From Rhodococcus tukisamuensis NBRC 100609 (lineage in GTDB: Bacteria > Actinomycetota > Actinomycetes > Mycobacteriales > Mycobacteriaceae), in NCBI RefSeq assembly GCF_001894985.1, contig NZ_BCXG01000006.1, forward strand, positions 228,322 through 292,321: 64,000 bases of DNA, read 5' to 3'. The position numbers and the translations under genes are program-made. Shown one piece after another: positions 30,997 to 39,666 of the stretch (position 1 is the stretch's first letter; each line of letters begins with the position of its first letter). The notes beneath the pieces are model-generated. The model saw only the letters and a program-made list of their open reading frames with translations, was not told the origin of the DNA and ran no database searches.

Positions 30997-31308
30997 ATGA
31001 GAATGTCTGAGGGAATGGAAGTCGACGTCGCGGCACTGGCCGCGCTGGCGGGGGACCTGGCGGCCGACGCGGCTGAGGTGGCGACGCTCGCTCCGGCGGA
31101 GGCGGTGACGGCGGCCCGGTCCGCACTGCCGGGATCCGACGTCGCGGCCGCGCTCGGCGGGCTGCCCGACGCGGCAGCGGTCGCGTGCCGGGCGAGCGCC
31201 GACGGGCTCGGCGCGATGTCCCGGGCCGCCGCGCTCGACGCCGCCGCCTACTCCGCCACCGAACACGCGACCGCGACCGGATTCGGGGTTCTCGAGGGCG
31301 GCAACTGA
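30997..31308 (+). CDS. WXG100/ESX-secretion-associated-like small protein
   Basis: Encodes 103 residues; ATG 31003 is an alternative start six bases on, better spaced from the GGGGGG tract. It is an Ala-rich, two-helix protein (VDVAALAALAGDLAADAAEV, then MSRAAALDAAAYSATEHATA) resembling EspC/EsxC-type type VII-associated proteins. The strict WXG motif is absent; GSDVAAALG sits in the turn. It overlaps by one base the DUF1023 gene, a pairing common in Rhodococcus and Nocardia. Secretion is inferred from family style only. Confidence 0.7.
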   Translation: MRMSEGMEVDVAALAALAGDLAADAAEVATLAPAEAVTAARSALPGSDVAAALGGLPDAAAVACRASADGLGAMSRAAALDAAAYSATEHATATGFGVLEGGN

Positions 31309-33143
31309 TGCGCCCGACATTGACCCAGCTGCGCTCCTGGGACCCGGAGGCGCTGGCAGGGGCCGCGACGCAACTGTCGGTGTGCAACGCCGCGTACGCC
31401 GACGGCGTGGCCGCCGCGGCCCGGCGGGTCGCGGGCACCCGTGAGCACTGGACGGGCGTGGCTGCCGTCGCGGCGATCGCCCGCTCGGAACGCGAACGCG
31501 CGGCCGCGGACACCACCGCCACGGCTTTGGCCGCCGTCGCGGCGGCACTGCGCGGGGGTGCCGCCGCGCTCGGGCCCGCGCGGACGCTGGCGCTCGGCAT
31601 CGCCGATGCGGCCGCCGCCGACCACGGTCTGCACGTCGCCGACGACGGCCGGGTGTGGGCACCGCGGGTACCCCCGCTCGGTCCGTTCGTCGCGGTGGCA
31701 CTGCTGCAGGCCAGGCTCAACGAGCTGGCGCGGGTTCACGACGCGCGCCTGCGGGGTGCGCTGGACGTGGTTGCCGCGGCCGACGCGACCGCGGCCGACG
31801 CGGTGCGTAGGGGGTGGGCGGCCCTCGGCGAGGACGCGCCGCGGGGCGGCAACAAGTCGTCCGAGCCGCCGCCGGCACCCCCGGTCGACGGCACCCCGGA
31901 CGTCAATTCTCGCTACTGGGAACAGCTTTCGGAGGATCAGCGGGCCGCGGTGCTGACGGAGCATCCGGAGTGGGTCGGCAACCTGGACGGCGTCCCGGCG
32001 CACGCCCGTGACCAGGCGAACCGGACGGTGCTGGCCGAGCAGCGCGGCGCCCTCGACGGCCGGATCGAGGAACTGCGGGCCCGGCTGGACACCACCTGCC
32101 CCGGCCCGATGAGTCCCGAATCATCGTTGGTGCGCCGGGAGATCGGTGTGACAGCGCAGCGCCTGGCCGAGCTCGACGCCGTGGATCGCACGGTCGCGGA
32201 ACCGGACAGGCAACTGCTGGTGCTGCGTAACACCGGCGACCACCTGCAGGCCGCCGTCGCGGTCGGCGACGTCGGCACCGCCGACCACGTGTCGGTCTTC
32301 ACCCCGGGCGTGAACTCGAATGTCGGAGACGGTCTGGAGGGATACGCCACCGCGGTCCGTGAACTCAAGGTCGAGACCGAGCGTCAACTCCACCTCGCCG
32401 GTCGCGGCGACGAGACGGTCGCCGCGATCGCGTGGCTGGACTACCGTGCGCCGCAACTGGACCCGAGCGACCCTGTCGGAACGGCGGCGGACGCGATCGG
32501 AGATCTCGGCGGCCGGCGGGGCGCCGAGGACGGAGCCGATCGGCTGGCGTCCTTCTACGAGGGTCTGGGTGCGTCGCGCCCCGACGACCCGCACCTGACC
32601 GCGCTCGGCCACTCGTACGGGTCCACCACCACGGGACTGGCGCTGCAACACGGCGGGACGGGCGTCGACGACGCGGTGTTCTTCGGCTCGCCGGGAATCG
32701 GCACCGACGACATCGGCGACCTGGGGCTGGGGTCGGGTCACGTGTACGTCGCCGAGGCCCACGGCGACCTCGTCGCAGACCTCGCCGCGTTCGGCGACGA
32801 CCCGAACCGCATGGACGGGGTCACCAACCTGTCCACGACGGCGGGGACCACCCCGCCGATCGGTGGTATTCCAGGCGAAATGCGTTCCGGCTCAGAGGGG
32901 CACAGTCAGTATCTCGAGGACAAGACCTTCAGCCAGTACAACATCGCCGCGGTCGTCGGCGGATTGCCGGAGCGGATCGTGGAGGGAACCGACGCCGGTC
33001 TTGCGGACCGGGTTCCGGGCTCCCCGCTGGGGGACCTCCGGGAGCGGGTCTTCGGTGACGGTTCTGGGCTCGGCGGCCTCTTGGGCCTGCCGGGAGAGAT
33101 CCCGCTGCCGCTGCCCTCGGGCCTGCTGCGAGGTCCGTTCTGA
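31308..33143 (+). CDS. DUF1023 alpha/beta hydrolase with WXG100-like N-terminus
   Basis: Encodes 611 residues from ATG 31308. The N-terminal ~180 residues are Ala-rich helices like those of type VII substrates. The C-terminal DUF1023 alpha/beta hydrolase domain contains SVFTPGVNSNVGDGLEGYAT, IAWLDYRAPQ and the nucleophile elbow LTALGHSYGSTTTGLAL, followed by VFFGSPGIG and VYVAEAHGDLVADLA. A Gly/Leu-rich tail closes it. These proteins are found with EspC-like partners and are thought to be exported hydrolases. Substrate unknown. Coupled to the gene before it by TGATG. Confidence 0.87.
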   Translation: MRPTLTQLRSWDPEALAGAATQLSVCNAAYADGVAAAARRVAGTREHWTGVAAVAAIARSERERAAADTTATALAAVAAALRGGAAALGPARTLALGIADAAAADHGLHVADDGRVWAPRVPPLGPFVAVALLQARLNELARVHDARLRGALDVVAAADATAADAVRRGWAALGEDAPRGGNKSSEPPPAPPVDGTPDVNSRYWEQLSEDQRAAVLTEHPEWVGNLDGVPAHARDQANRTVLAEQRGALDGRIEELRARLDTTCPGPMSPESSLVRREIGVTAQRLAELDAVDRTVAEPDRQLLVLRNTGDHLQAAVAVGDVGTADHVSVFTPGVNSNVGDGLEGYATAVRELKVETERQLHLAGRGDETVAAIAWLDYRAPQLDPSDPVGTAADAIGDLGGRRGAEDGADRLASFYEGLGASRPDDPHLTALGHSYGSTTTGLALQHGGTGVDDAVFFGSPGIGTDDIGDLGLGSGHVYVAEAHGDLVADLAAFGDDPNRMDGVTNLSTTAGTTPPIGGIPGEMRSGSEGHSQYLEDKTFSQYNIAAVVGGLPERIVEGTDAGLADRVPGSPLGDLRERVFGDGSGLGGLLGLPGEIPLPLPSGLLRGPF

Positions 33144-33180
33144 TGTCAGTTCCGTCCTGCGGAGCCAACGGTGCGTTCCG

Positions 33181-33789
33181 ATGCGAAAGACGTTGACAGG
33201 CATGGCGATCGGCGTGCGTGAGCTGAAGGGACGAAGCGTCGCGGCGGTGACGCTCGTGACGGCGGCAGTGGTACTGGGGGGATGCATGTCCATCGGTGGC
33301 GGCGAGCGGTACAGCGACGAGGAGGCGGCGCGCCGGACCGCGATTCTGATGGCCCGGCCCTCCCTGGAGGAGATGATCGTGCGGGCGGAGGCGATGGGGC
33401 ACGAGATCCGGTCCGCGATCTCGTCTGCCGTCCCGGTCGGTCCGTGGCGCCAGTCTCGTCCGCCGTCGTCGGCGGGGAACTGCGACGGCTTCTCCTACAC
33501 CTACGGCCAGGGGTGGTCGATCGGGTTCTGGGTCATCGACGGCGGCATCCCCGAGGAACTGTGGCCGGGCGCGCTCGCCGCGATGCGTTCGGTGACCGAC
33601 AGGCACGGCTTCGGCGATCCGATCGTCATCGTTGACCGGCCCGGCGACCACGACCTGCGCATCTACGGCCCGGACGACGCGTACGTCGTGCTCGGCACCC
33701 GCAACGACGCATTGCTGGACGTCGTCACCGGGTGCTACCTGCCCGAGGCGAGGCGGGCCGGGCCGGGTTCCGATTCGGGGACGAAGTAG
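33181..33789 (+). CDS. Lipoprotein downstream of the DUF1023 gene
   Basis: Encodes 202 residues from ATG 33181. The signal sequence ends VVLGGC with the lipidated Cys near residue 38. The mature part resembles mycobacterial LppA/LppB-like lipoproteins (LEEMIVRAEAMGHEIRSAIS, then CDGFSYTYGQGWSIGFWVID). Two mature Cys (C-D-G and TGCYLP) may pair. It is fourth-in-line of a set 31003-34209 probably transcribed together. No enzymatic motif; likely an envelope accessory protein. Confidence 0.75.
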   Translation: MRKTLTGMAIGVRELKGRSVAAVTLVTAAVVLGGCMSIGGGERYSDEEAARRTAILMARPSLEEMIVRAEAMGHEIRSAISSAVPVGPWRQSRPPSSAGNCDGFSYTYGQGWSIGFWVIDGGIPEELWPGALAAMRSVTDRHGFGDPIVIVDRPGDHDLRIYGPDDAYVVLGTRNDALLDVVTGCYLPEARRAGPGSDSGTK

Positions 33790-34209
33790 ATGACCGTGCA
33801 CGGTCAGCCGGAGTCGCTGGGCCTCAAGGTGCGGCGGGTGGAACGGGCGGTCGACGCCGTCCGCGGCACCGCCGAGGCCGGCGACGGCGCGGTCCGGATC
33901 ACCCTCACTGCGGACGGCCGTCTCGACGGTCTGGTCCTCGGCGGTCGGGCGCTCGGGCTGGGGGCGGCGCGGCTCGCGGCGCTGGTCGTCGAGGCGCACG
34001 AACGGGCCCGTACCCAGGCCCGGTGCGCCGCCGAAGAGGTGCTGCGTGAGCTCACCGACGATCCGCTCGTCGCGCGCGCACTCGACCACGCGCACCCCGC
34101 CGAGTCCGGCGCCGCACCCGAGTCGGCCGCCGCACCCGGGTCCGCCCGCGCTCTCGACGTGCCGTTCGACGGTCGCCGCCTGCTCGCCGACCCGCTCGAC
34201 CGCGGGTAG
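33790..34209 (+). CDS. YbaB/EbfC-like protein of the ESX-like set
   Basis: Encodes 139 residues, starting directly after the lipoprotein stop. The YbaB fold is suggested by VRITLTADGRLDGLVLGGRA (beta hairpin) and the helix LAALVVEAHERARTQARCAA with VLRELTDDPL. EspL/YbaB-like proteins often accompany type VII-associated genes in actinobacteria, where they may act as chaperones or DNA-binding proteins. The C-terminal tail is Ala/Pro-rich. Co-transcription with the lipoprotein is likely. Confidence 0.72.
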   Translation: MTVHGQPESLGLKVRRVERAVDAVRGTAEAGDGAVRITLTADGRLDGLVLGGRALGLGAARLAALVVEAHERARTQARCAAEEVLRELTDDPLVARALDHAHPAESGAAPESAAAPGSARALDVPFDGRRLLADPLDRG

Positions 34210-34269
34210 TTCATCAGATCTTCACCCCCGGTACCTCGCTTGCCGCGCCGCGCACCTCACAATTGTCGA

Positions 34270-34731
34270 ATGAAACGCACCATCATCGCTCTTGCCGCGG
34301 GTAGCGCCCTGCTGCTCGCCGGCTGTGGATCCGAGGACGCCTCGGCCGCTTCCGACTCCGCCGCACCTGCCACCACCTGTCCCGCCGACGCCGGCAACGA
34401 CGACCCCACCGCCACCGTGATCGCGAAGACCGCCACCCTGCCGGCCGGGGTCACCGTGGACGGTGCCGTCACCAAGCTCAACAGCGGCAAGGACCCGGTC
34501 GACGTCGACGTCACCGTCCGCCTGTGCGCGGAGGGGCTCGAAGGGGATCAGCTCAAGGACGCGGCCTCGGCCATCGCCACCCCCGTCATCGGTTCGCTGC
34601 TCGGCAGCTCGCTCGGCACGTTGACCGTGCAGGTCGTCGGCGGCGACTCGGTCACCAGCGCCGACTTCAAGGCGCAGAACTGGGACCCCGCGGCCGCCGC
34701 GGAGGCCCAGCGCGCCGCGTGGAGCAGCTGA
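34270..34731 (+). CDS. Small secreted lipoprotein
   Basis: Encodes 153 residues from ATG 34270. The signal peptide ends ALLLAGC with Cys near residue 19, followed by a Ser/Asp/Ala-rich linker. Two further Cys (TTCPAD and RLCAEG) may pair. The repeated small domain carries ADAGNDDPTATVIAKTATLP and VTVDGAVTKLNSG. No family recognised. A 21-bp hairpin (34766-34811) ends it and the convergent MMPL gene. Confidence 0.72.
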   Translation: MKRTIIALAAGSALLLAGCGSEDASAASDSAAPATTCPADAGNDDPTATVIAKTATLPAGVTVDGAVTKLNSGKDPVDVDVTVRLCAEGLEGDQLKDAASAIATPVIGSLLGSSLGTLTVQVVGGDSVTSADFKAQNWDPAAAAEAQRAAWSS

Positions 34732-34765
34732 CGGCCCGTCAGCCAGAAAACCAGCCACCAAACAT

Positions 34766-34811
34766 CTCCGGCGCCTGTGCGTGACCGACTGGTCACGCAC
34801 AGGCGCCGGAG
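34766..34811. terminator. Bidirectional terminator, 21-bp perfect stem
   Basis: CTCCGGCGCCTGTGCGTGACC (34766-34786) would pair fully with its complement ending at 34811 around GACT. It lies between convergent stop codons at 34731 and 34835. Confidence 0.88.
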
Positions 34812-34834
34812 CGCTGTCAGGCCCTGCCGTGCGC

Positions 34835-37000
34835 TCAGACCGCTGCGGGTTCCGTGTCCTCGTCCGGGCGCAGCTCACGCTCCGAGGCGACCGCGTCGCC
34901 ATGGCCCGGCCACCACGCCCGGTGGCCGAGCAGGGCGGTGATCGACGGCACCAGGAACATCGACATCACGAACGACGAGAGCAGGATGCCCAGGGCGACG
35001 GCGAAGCCCATCTCGGTCATCAGGGCGATCCCGGACAGCAGCATCGACCCGAAGGTGCCCGCCAGGATGATGCCGGCGGCACCGACCGACGGCCCGCCGT
35101 GCTCGATCCCCAGACGCGCCGCCTCCCGCGGGTCGCGGCCCTCCCGCGCTTCCTCCCGCAGCCTGGCGATCATCAGGATGTTGTAGTCCGTGCCGATCGC
35201 CACCACGAACAGGTACAGCATGATCGGCAGCGAGAACGAGATGCCCGGCCGATCGCCGACCACGCTGAACAGGAACGCGGTCGCGCCCATGGTGGAGAAG
35301 AACACCAGCACCACCGACGCCATCAGGTAGATCGGCGCGACCAGCGACCGCAGCAGCAGGCCGAGGATCAGCGCGATCAGGACGCCCGCGACCGGGAAGA
35401 TCACCGACAGGTCGCGGTTGTTGGCGTCCCGGATGTCGGTGAACGCGGCGGTCGGGCCGCCGACGAGCACCTCGGTGCCCTCCGGGGCGGCGGCGTGCGC
35501 GGCGTCGCGCAGCGGGCCGATCGCGTCGAGCGCCTCGTTGGACTGCGGGCTGTAGTCGAGCAGCAGGTTGATCTGCGCGGTGCTGCCGTCCTTGGAGATC
35601 AGGCCGAGGCCGCCCTCCGGGCTCGCGGGCATGGCGCCGCCGATGCCGGGGGAGGAGGCCAGTTCCTGCGCCACCCGCTCCACCTCGGCCGGGTCCAGCG
35701 GTGACCCGTCGGTGGCGTGCAGGTACACCAGCGTCGGGTTCAGCGCGCCGGCCGGGAAGCCCGTCTGCAGGTCCTTGATGCCGCGCGCCGACTCCGTGGT
35801 CGACGGCAACTGGCCCAGCTGGTCGTAGTCCGTCTTGAAGCCGAACATGCCCAGCGCCAGCACCACCAGCAGCCCGCCGGAGACCAGCGCGACGACGCCG
35901 GGACGACGCCCGGTGAACGCGCCGAGCCGGGCGAACACCGTGCCCTTCGGCTCCTGCTGCCAGGACTTCGACGGCCAGAACACCTTGGTCCCGATCAGCG
36001 ACACGATGGCCGGGATCAGGGTCAGCGAGGCCAGCGCCATGATGCCGACGCCGATGGCCAGGCCGGGGCCGAGGCTGCGGAAGGCGCCGAAGACCGCGAG
36101 CAGCAGGGCGCAGAACGCGACGATGATGGCGCCGGCCGCGGAGGCGATGACCTCGCCGACCCGCTCGACCGCATGGATCAGTGCGGCGGTCTTCTCCTCG
36201 CCGGCCCGCAGCCGTTCCCGGAAGCGGAACAGCAGGAAGAGGATGTAGTCGGTGCCGACACCGAAGAGCACGACGGTGAGGATGATCTGCAGCGACTGGT
36301 CGACCTGCAGGCCGGTGCCCTTGGCGACGAGCGCGATGATGCCGGGCGCGATCGACGAGACGATGCCGACCGAGACGATCGGCAGCAGTGCCGCGACGGG
36401 GCTGCGGTAGATGACCAGCAGCAGGCCGATGATCAGCAGCACCGTGACGAGGCCGATGATCGCCTCCGCGTTCTTGAAGGCCTCCTCGTTGTCGACCATC
36501 AGCGCGGCGTCGCCGGTGACCGACATCCGCAGCCCGCTGCCGTCCAGGGTGCCGCCGATCTCGCGGATCTCCTTGACCGCTTCACCGACCGGCTTCTCGT
36601 CGGGCATGCCCTGCAGGCCGACGCTCACCAGCTGGACCTGCCGGTTCTCGGCGAGCGACTGCGGCCCGGTCTGGGCGCCGACGACCCGCTCGATGCCGGT
36701 CGAGTTGATGGTCGCGGCGAGGCTCTCGACCTTGGCCTGGTCCTCGGCGGTGAGCGGCTGCCCGTCCCCGCGCGTGATCACGATGGTCGCGGTCGCGTCC
36801 TCGGTCTTCGCGAACTGGTCCTCGGCGAGGTGCTGTGCCTCGATGGACTCGTAGGTGTCCGGCAGGAAGCCCGACTGCTCCTTGTTGAGCACGTCGCCCA
36901 GCGTGGGCGCGAAGGCGACCACCGCGACGGCGGCGACGATCCACGCCGCAATGATCTTCCATGGGTTGTGTACGACGAACCGAGCTAGTTTTCCGAACAT
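34835..37000 (-). CDS. MMPL-family transporter
   Basis: Encodes 721 residues from ATG 37000, with GGAGGGG 5 bases upstream; the in-frame ATG 37012 is less likely. About 12 membrane helices occur in two halves, each starting with one helix and a large outer loop: KIIAAWIVAAVAVVAFAPTL first, later GVVALVSGGLLVVLALGMFG. GTDYILFLLFRFRERLRAG and GTDYNILMIARLREEAREG carry the paired Asp-Tyr motif of the proton relay. MMPL/RND-type proteins export lipids or drugs in mycolate bacteria. A TetR gene is divergent across a palindromic operator, so induction by a lipophilic ligand is likely. Confidence 0.9.
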   Translation of the reverse strand: MFGKLARFVVHNPWKIIAAWIVAAVAVVAFAPTLGDVLNKEQSGFLPDTYESIEAQHLAEDQFAKTEDATATIVITRGDGQPLTAEDQAKVESLAATINSTGIERVVGAQTGPQSLAENRQVQLVSVGLQGMPDEKPVGEAVKEIREIGGTLDGSGLRMSVTGDAALMVDNEEAFKNAEAIIGLVTVLLIIGLLLVIYRSPVAALLPIVSVGIVSSIAPGIIALVAKGTGLQVDQSLQIILTVVLFGVGTDYILFLLFRFRERLRAGEEKTAALIHAVERVGEVIASAAGAIIVAFCALLLAVFGAFRSLGPGLAIGVGIMALASLTLIPAIVSLIGTKVFWPSKSWQQEPKGTVFARLGAFTGRRPGVVALVSGGLLVVLALGMFGFKTDYDQLGQLPSTTESARGIKDLQTGFPAGALNPTLVYLHATDGSPLDPAEVERVAQELASSPGIGGAMPASPEGGLGLISKDGSTAQINLLLDYSPQSNEALDAIGPLRDAAHAAAPEGTEVLVGGPTAAFTDIRDANNRDLSVIFPVAGVLIALILGLLLRSLVAPIYLMASVVLVFFSTMGATAFLFSVVGDRPGISFSLPIMLYLFVVAIGTDYNILMIARLREEAREGRDPREAARLGIEHGGPSVGAAGIILAGTFGSMLLSGIALMTEMGFAVALGILLSSFVMSMFLVPSITALLGHRAWWPGHGDAVASERELRPDEDTEPAAV

Positions 37001-37025
37001 GTGCCCCTCCACACCCGTTCTCGAA

Positions 37026-37049
37026 TCTACCTACCGTGCGGTAGGTAGA
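37026..37049. promoter_or_regulatory. TetR-type palindromic operator
   Basis: TCTACCTACCG-TG-CGGTAGGTAGA is a perfect 11-bp palindrome with a 2-bp centre. It lies between the MMPL start (37000) and the TetR start (37136). The ACCTACCG half-site is common for TetR regulators that control neighbouring transporters in Rhodococcus and mycobacteria. Confidence 0.82.
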
Positions 37050-37135
37050 CTAGTGCGGCGGGAGTCCCGCGACAACAGCAAAAGTTCGGGTCGGGTGTCG
37101 ACGGCAGGTCGGCAGAGGTGTGGAGGTGGACGGCG

Positions 37136-37738
37136 GTGGGTACTCGGGACACCCGGTCGGCCATCCGCGAGGCGGCGTTGCGCCAGTTCCTCGCGAAGGG
37201 CGTCGAGCAGACCAGCCTGCGCGAGGTGGCCGACGAGGTCGGCATCACCAAGGCCTCGCTGTACTACCACTACGAATCCAAGGCGGACCTGCTCGCGGCG
37301 GTCGTCGCGCCGGTGCTGTTCGTGATGCGCGACGTCGCCGACGGCCTGACCGACGCACCCCGCGACGAGGAGGACGTCCGAGACCTGTTGCGCCGCTACC
37401 TTGTCGGCCTGCTGAACCACCGGTCGGAGGGATCGCTGTTCGTGCGGGACGCGGCCGCGATGTCGACGGCGCTCCAGTCGATGCTGCCGGAGCTGATGGA
37501 CCTCAGCAATCGCATCCACGTGTGGCTGGCCGGCCCGGACGCCACGGCGGAGGCCACCATCCGGGCCGTCGCCGCGGTCCAGGTCCTCGGTACCGCGTTG
37601 GCACCGGACACCCAGGTGCCCGGCACCACGGACGAGGAACTCGAACGTGTCCTGCTCGACGCGGCGATGAACGTGCTTCGCCCGGGCACGATCGGCACCA
37701 CCAGGTGGTCGCCGGTCGGGCCCGGCTCTACGCGCTGA
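37136..37738 (+). CDS. TetR-family repressor of the MMPL gene
   Basis: Encodes 200 residues from GTG 37136, after GGAGG. The N-terminal TetR DNA-binding domain is evident: AIREAALRQFLAKGVEQTSL, then REVADEVGITKASLYYHYES and KADLLAAVV. The C-terminal ligand-binding domain is helical and not assignable to a ligand. Its location opposite the MMPL gene with a shared palindrome makes it the likely repressor of both. Its 3' end overlaps the convergent ssuD gene by 11 bp. Confidence 0.87.
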   Translation: MGTRDTRSAIREAALRQFLAKGVEQTSLREVADEVGITKASLYYHYESKADLLAAVVAPVLFVMRDVADGLTDAPRDEEDVRDLLRRYLVGLLNHRSEGSLFVRDAAAMSTALQSMLPELMDLSNRIHVWLAGPDATAEATIRAVAAVQVLGTALAPDTQVPGTTDEELERVLLDAAMNVLRPGTIGTTRWSPVGPGSTR

Positions 37739-38846
37739 CCAGCGCGCGTTCGTCAGCGAGCAGACCGCGTCGGGCCAGGACGGGGCGCACGCCCTCCCCG
37801 AACCAGTAGGCCTCCTCCAGGTGCGGGTAGCCGGACAGCACGAACTCGTCGAGGCCCAGCGCGTGGTACTCCTCGATGCGGTCCGCGACCTCGGCGTGGC
37901 TGCCCACCAGGGCGGTGCCCGCGCCGCCGCGCACCAGTCCGACGCCGGCCCACAGGTTCGGCGCGATCTCCAGCGAGTCGGTGCGGCCGCCGTGCAGGGC
38001 GGCCATTCGGCGTTGTCCCTCGGACTCGGACCGCGCGAAGCGGGCGCTGGCGTCGGCGATCGCCCCGGGGTCCAGTCCGGCGAGCATCTTGTCGGCCACC
38101 GCCCACGCCTCCCTCGCGGTGTCGCGGGTGATCACGTGCAGCCGGATGCCGAATCGGACTGTGCGCCCGGCCTGTTCGGCGTGTTCGCGGACTGCGGCGA
38201 TCTTCGCGGCGACCTGCGCCGGCGGCTCGCCCCAGGTGAGGTAGACGTCCGCGTGCCGCCCCGCGACGGGCAGCGCGGCGGGCGACGAACCGCCGAAGTA
38301 GATGGGCGGCACCGGGTTCGGCGGCGCGGAGGTCGTGGCCCCGACCAACTTGTAGTGTTCGCCGTCGAAGTCGAAGGGCGCCTCGCCCCACGTTCCGCGC
38401 AGCGCCTGCAGGAACTCGCCGGTGCGGGCGTACCGCTGGTCCTTGGTCAGCCAGTCGCCGTAGCTCTGTTGCTCGGTCGAGTCCCCGCCGGTCACCACGT
38501 TGAGCAGCAGGCGCCCACCCGAAAGTCGTTGGTAGCTCGCGGCCATCTGCGCGGCCAGCGTGGGCGAGATGACGCCGGGACGGAACGCGACCAGGAACTT
38601 CAGTCGCCGCGTCAGCGGGATCAGCGCCGCGGTGGTCAGCCAGGCGTCCTCGCAGTGGGTGCCCGTGGGGGTGAGGACACCGGTGAAGCCGGCCCGTTCG
38701 GCGGCCTGGGCCACCTGGGCCAGGTACTCGAGGGTGGGCGCGCGGTCACCGGCGGTCCGGGGGTCCGCGGTGGACGAGTTCGAGTTGTCGACGATGCCGC
38801 GGCCGTCGCCAGCGGTGGGCAGGAACCAGTGCAGGTCGATGCTCAT
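37728..38846 (-). CDS. ssuD: FMNH2-dependent alkanesulfonate monooxygenase-like protein
   Basis: Encodes 372 residues from ATG 38846 (MSIDLHWFLPTAGDGRGIVD). Luciferase-like TIM-barrel sequence of the SsuD/NtaA group is clear: GFTGVLTPTGTHCEDAWLTT, FLVAFRPGVISPTLAAQMAA, RLLLNVVTGGDSTEQQSYGD, PPIYFGGSSPAALPVAGRHA and DVYLTWGEPPAQV. SsuD cleaves alkanesulfonates to aldehyde and sulfite under sulfate limitation. A cysteine-containing leader ORF lies 100 bp upstream and a divergent Rrf2 regulator beyond it, supporting control by sulfur supply. No ssuABC transporter is next to it. Paralogues of this family can use other sulfonates or sulfones. Confidence 0.88.
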   Translation of the reverse strand: MSIDLHWFLPTAGDGRGIVDNSNSSTADPRTAGDRAPTLEYLAQVAQAAERAGFTGVLTPTGTHCEDAWLTTAALIPLTRRLKFLVAFRPGVISPTLAAQMAASYQRLSGGRLLLNVVTGGDSTEQQSYGDWLTKDQRYARTGEFLQALRGTWGEAPFDFDGEHYKLVGATTSAPPNPVPPIYFGGSSPAALPVAGRHADVYLTWGEPPAQVAAKIAAVREHAEQAGRTVRFGIRLHVITRDTAREAWAVADKMLAGLDPGAIADASARFARSESEGQRRMAALHGGRTDSLEIAPNLWAGVGLVRGGAGTALVGSHAEVADRIEEYHALGLDEFVLSGYPHLEEAYWFGEGVRPVLARRGLLADERALVSA

Positions 38847-38949
38847 GGGGTGTCTCCGAAGTGTGTCGGGTGAGGCTGGGAGGGCGGCTTGCCGCGGCCG
38901 GCGCTGCCGACGGACGGACCGGGCAGGCGGCGTGGGGAGGGGAGGTCGG

Positions 38950-39024
38950 CTACCGACACAGGGTGCTGGAAACCCGCAGCAGGTCGACGTGGCGTCGCAC
39001 CGTGAGCAGGGGGTTGCCGGACAT
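38950..39024 (-). CDS. 24-residue leader peptide (RRHVDLLRVSS type)
   Basis: ATG 39024 opens a 25-codon frame on the minus strand, with the core LLTVRRHVDLLRVSSTLC close to its end and a final Arg before TAG 38950. This matches the short actinobacterial leader peptides (R-R-H-V/I-D-L-x-R-V-x-S-x-x-C) that precede sulfur-assimilation genes. Ribosome stalling at the C-terminal Cys codon when Cys-tRNA is low could change folding or Rho access of the 100-base leader before ssuD. The family link is from memory; the mechanism is inferred. Confidence 0.72.
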   Translation of the reverse strand: MSGNPLLTVRRHVDLLRVSSTLCR

Positions 39025-39128
39025 GCGTTCAGGTTCCATCGGTCGCCGGGCGGTGTCAAGACTTCCTTTCCCCGCATCGGTGGTAGGAATTGGTCGCCGA
39101 GGTAGCCGGCAGCGAGGGGAGGATCGGG

Positions 39129-39584
39129 GTGCACATCACCGCGAAGGTGGACTACGCCGTGCGGGCTCTGGTCGAACTGGCCGCCGCGGGCGACGCGCCG
39201 GTCAAGGCGGACGAGTTGGCGCGCTCGCAGACCGTCCCGCACAAGTTTCTCGAGTCGGTGCTCGGCGAGCTGCGCCGGGCCGGGATGGTGCAGAGCAGGC
39301 GGGGCCGCGACGGTGGCTACTGGTTGGCCCGGCCCGCCGCCGAGATCGCGGTCGCCGACGTGATCCGCGCGATGGAGGGTCCGCTCGCCTCGGTGCGAGG
39401 TCAGCGCCCCGAGGAGGTCCACTACGACGGCCCCGCGGCGCCGTTGCTCGACGTGTGGATCGCCGTCCGGGTGAACCTGCGTGCCGTCCTCGAAGGGGTC
39501 TCGGTGGCGGACATCGCGACCGGCGCACTGCCCGGTTTCATCGCCGAACTCAACGCCGACCCGCAGGCGTGGCGCCGCCGCTGA
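39129..39584 (+). CDS. Rrf2-family regulator without iron-sulfur cysteines (CymR-like)
   Basis: Encodes 151 residues from GTG 39129. The Rrf2 winged helix is clear: VHITAKVDYAVRALVELAAA, KADELARSQTVPHKFLESVL, then GELRRAGMVQSRRGRDGGYW. The three Cys that bind [2Fe-2S] in IscR/NsrR are missing; no cysteine is present at all. Such Rrf2 proteins include CymR, which senses cysteine status with CysK. Divergent from the leader-ssuD unit, it probably controls that promoter. The next gene, an ABC exporter, follows after 82 bp in the same direction. Confidence 0.85.
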   Translation: MHITAKVDYAVRALVELAAAGDAPVKADELARSQTVPHKFLESVLGELRRAGMVQSRRGRDGGYWLARPAAEIAVADVIRAMEGPLASVRGQRPEEVHYDGPAAPLLDVWIAVRVNLRAVLEGVSVADIATGALPGFIAELNADPQAWRRR

Positions 39585-39666
39585 CCTGGGCTGTCCGGAA
39601 CCGACCTCAGCCCGTGCGGCGCGACCTACGACGTCGAAAAGTACCTGGTTGGTAGCCTCGGACACT

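Noticed and set aside
29580..31720. Minus-strand ORFs extending the desaturase-like gene to 31720 and a 445-residue shadow
   Set aside because: They cross real plus-strand genes and have low-complexity Arg/Pro/Ala content; the family starts at MLEIVPDFW.
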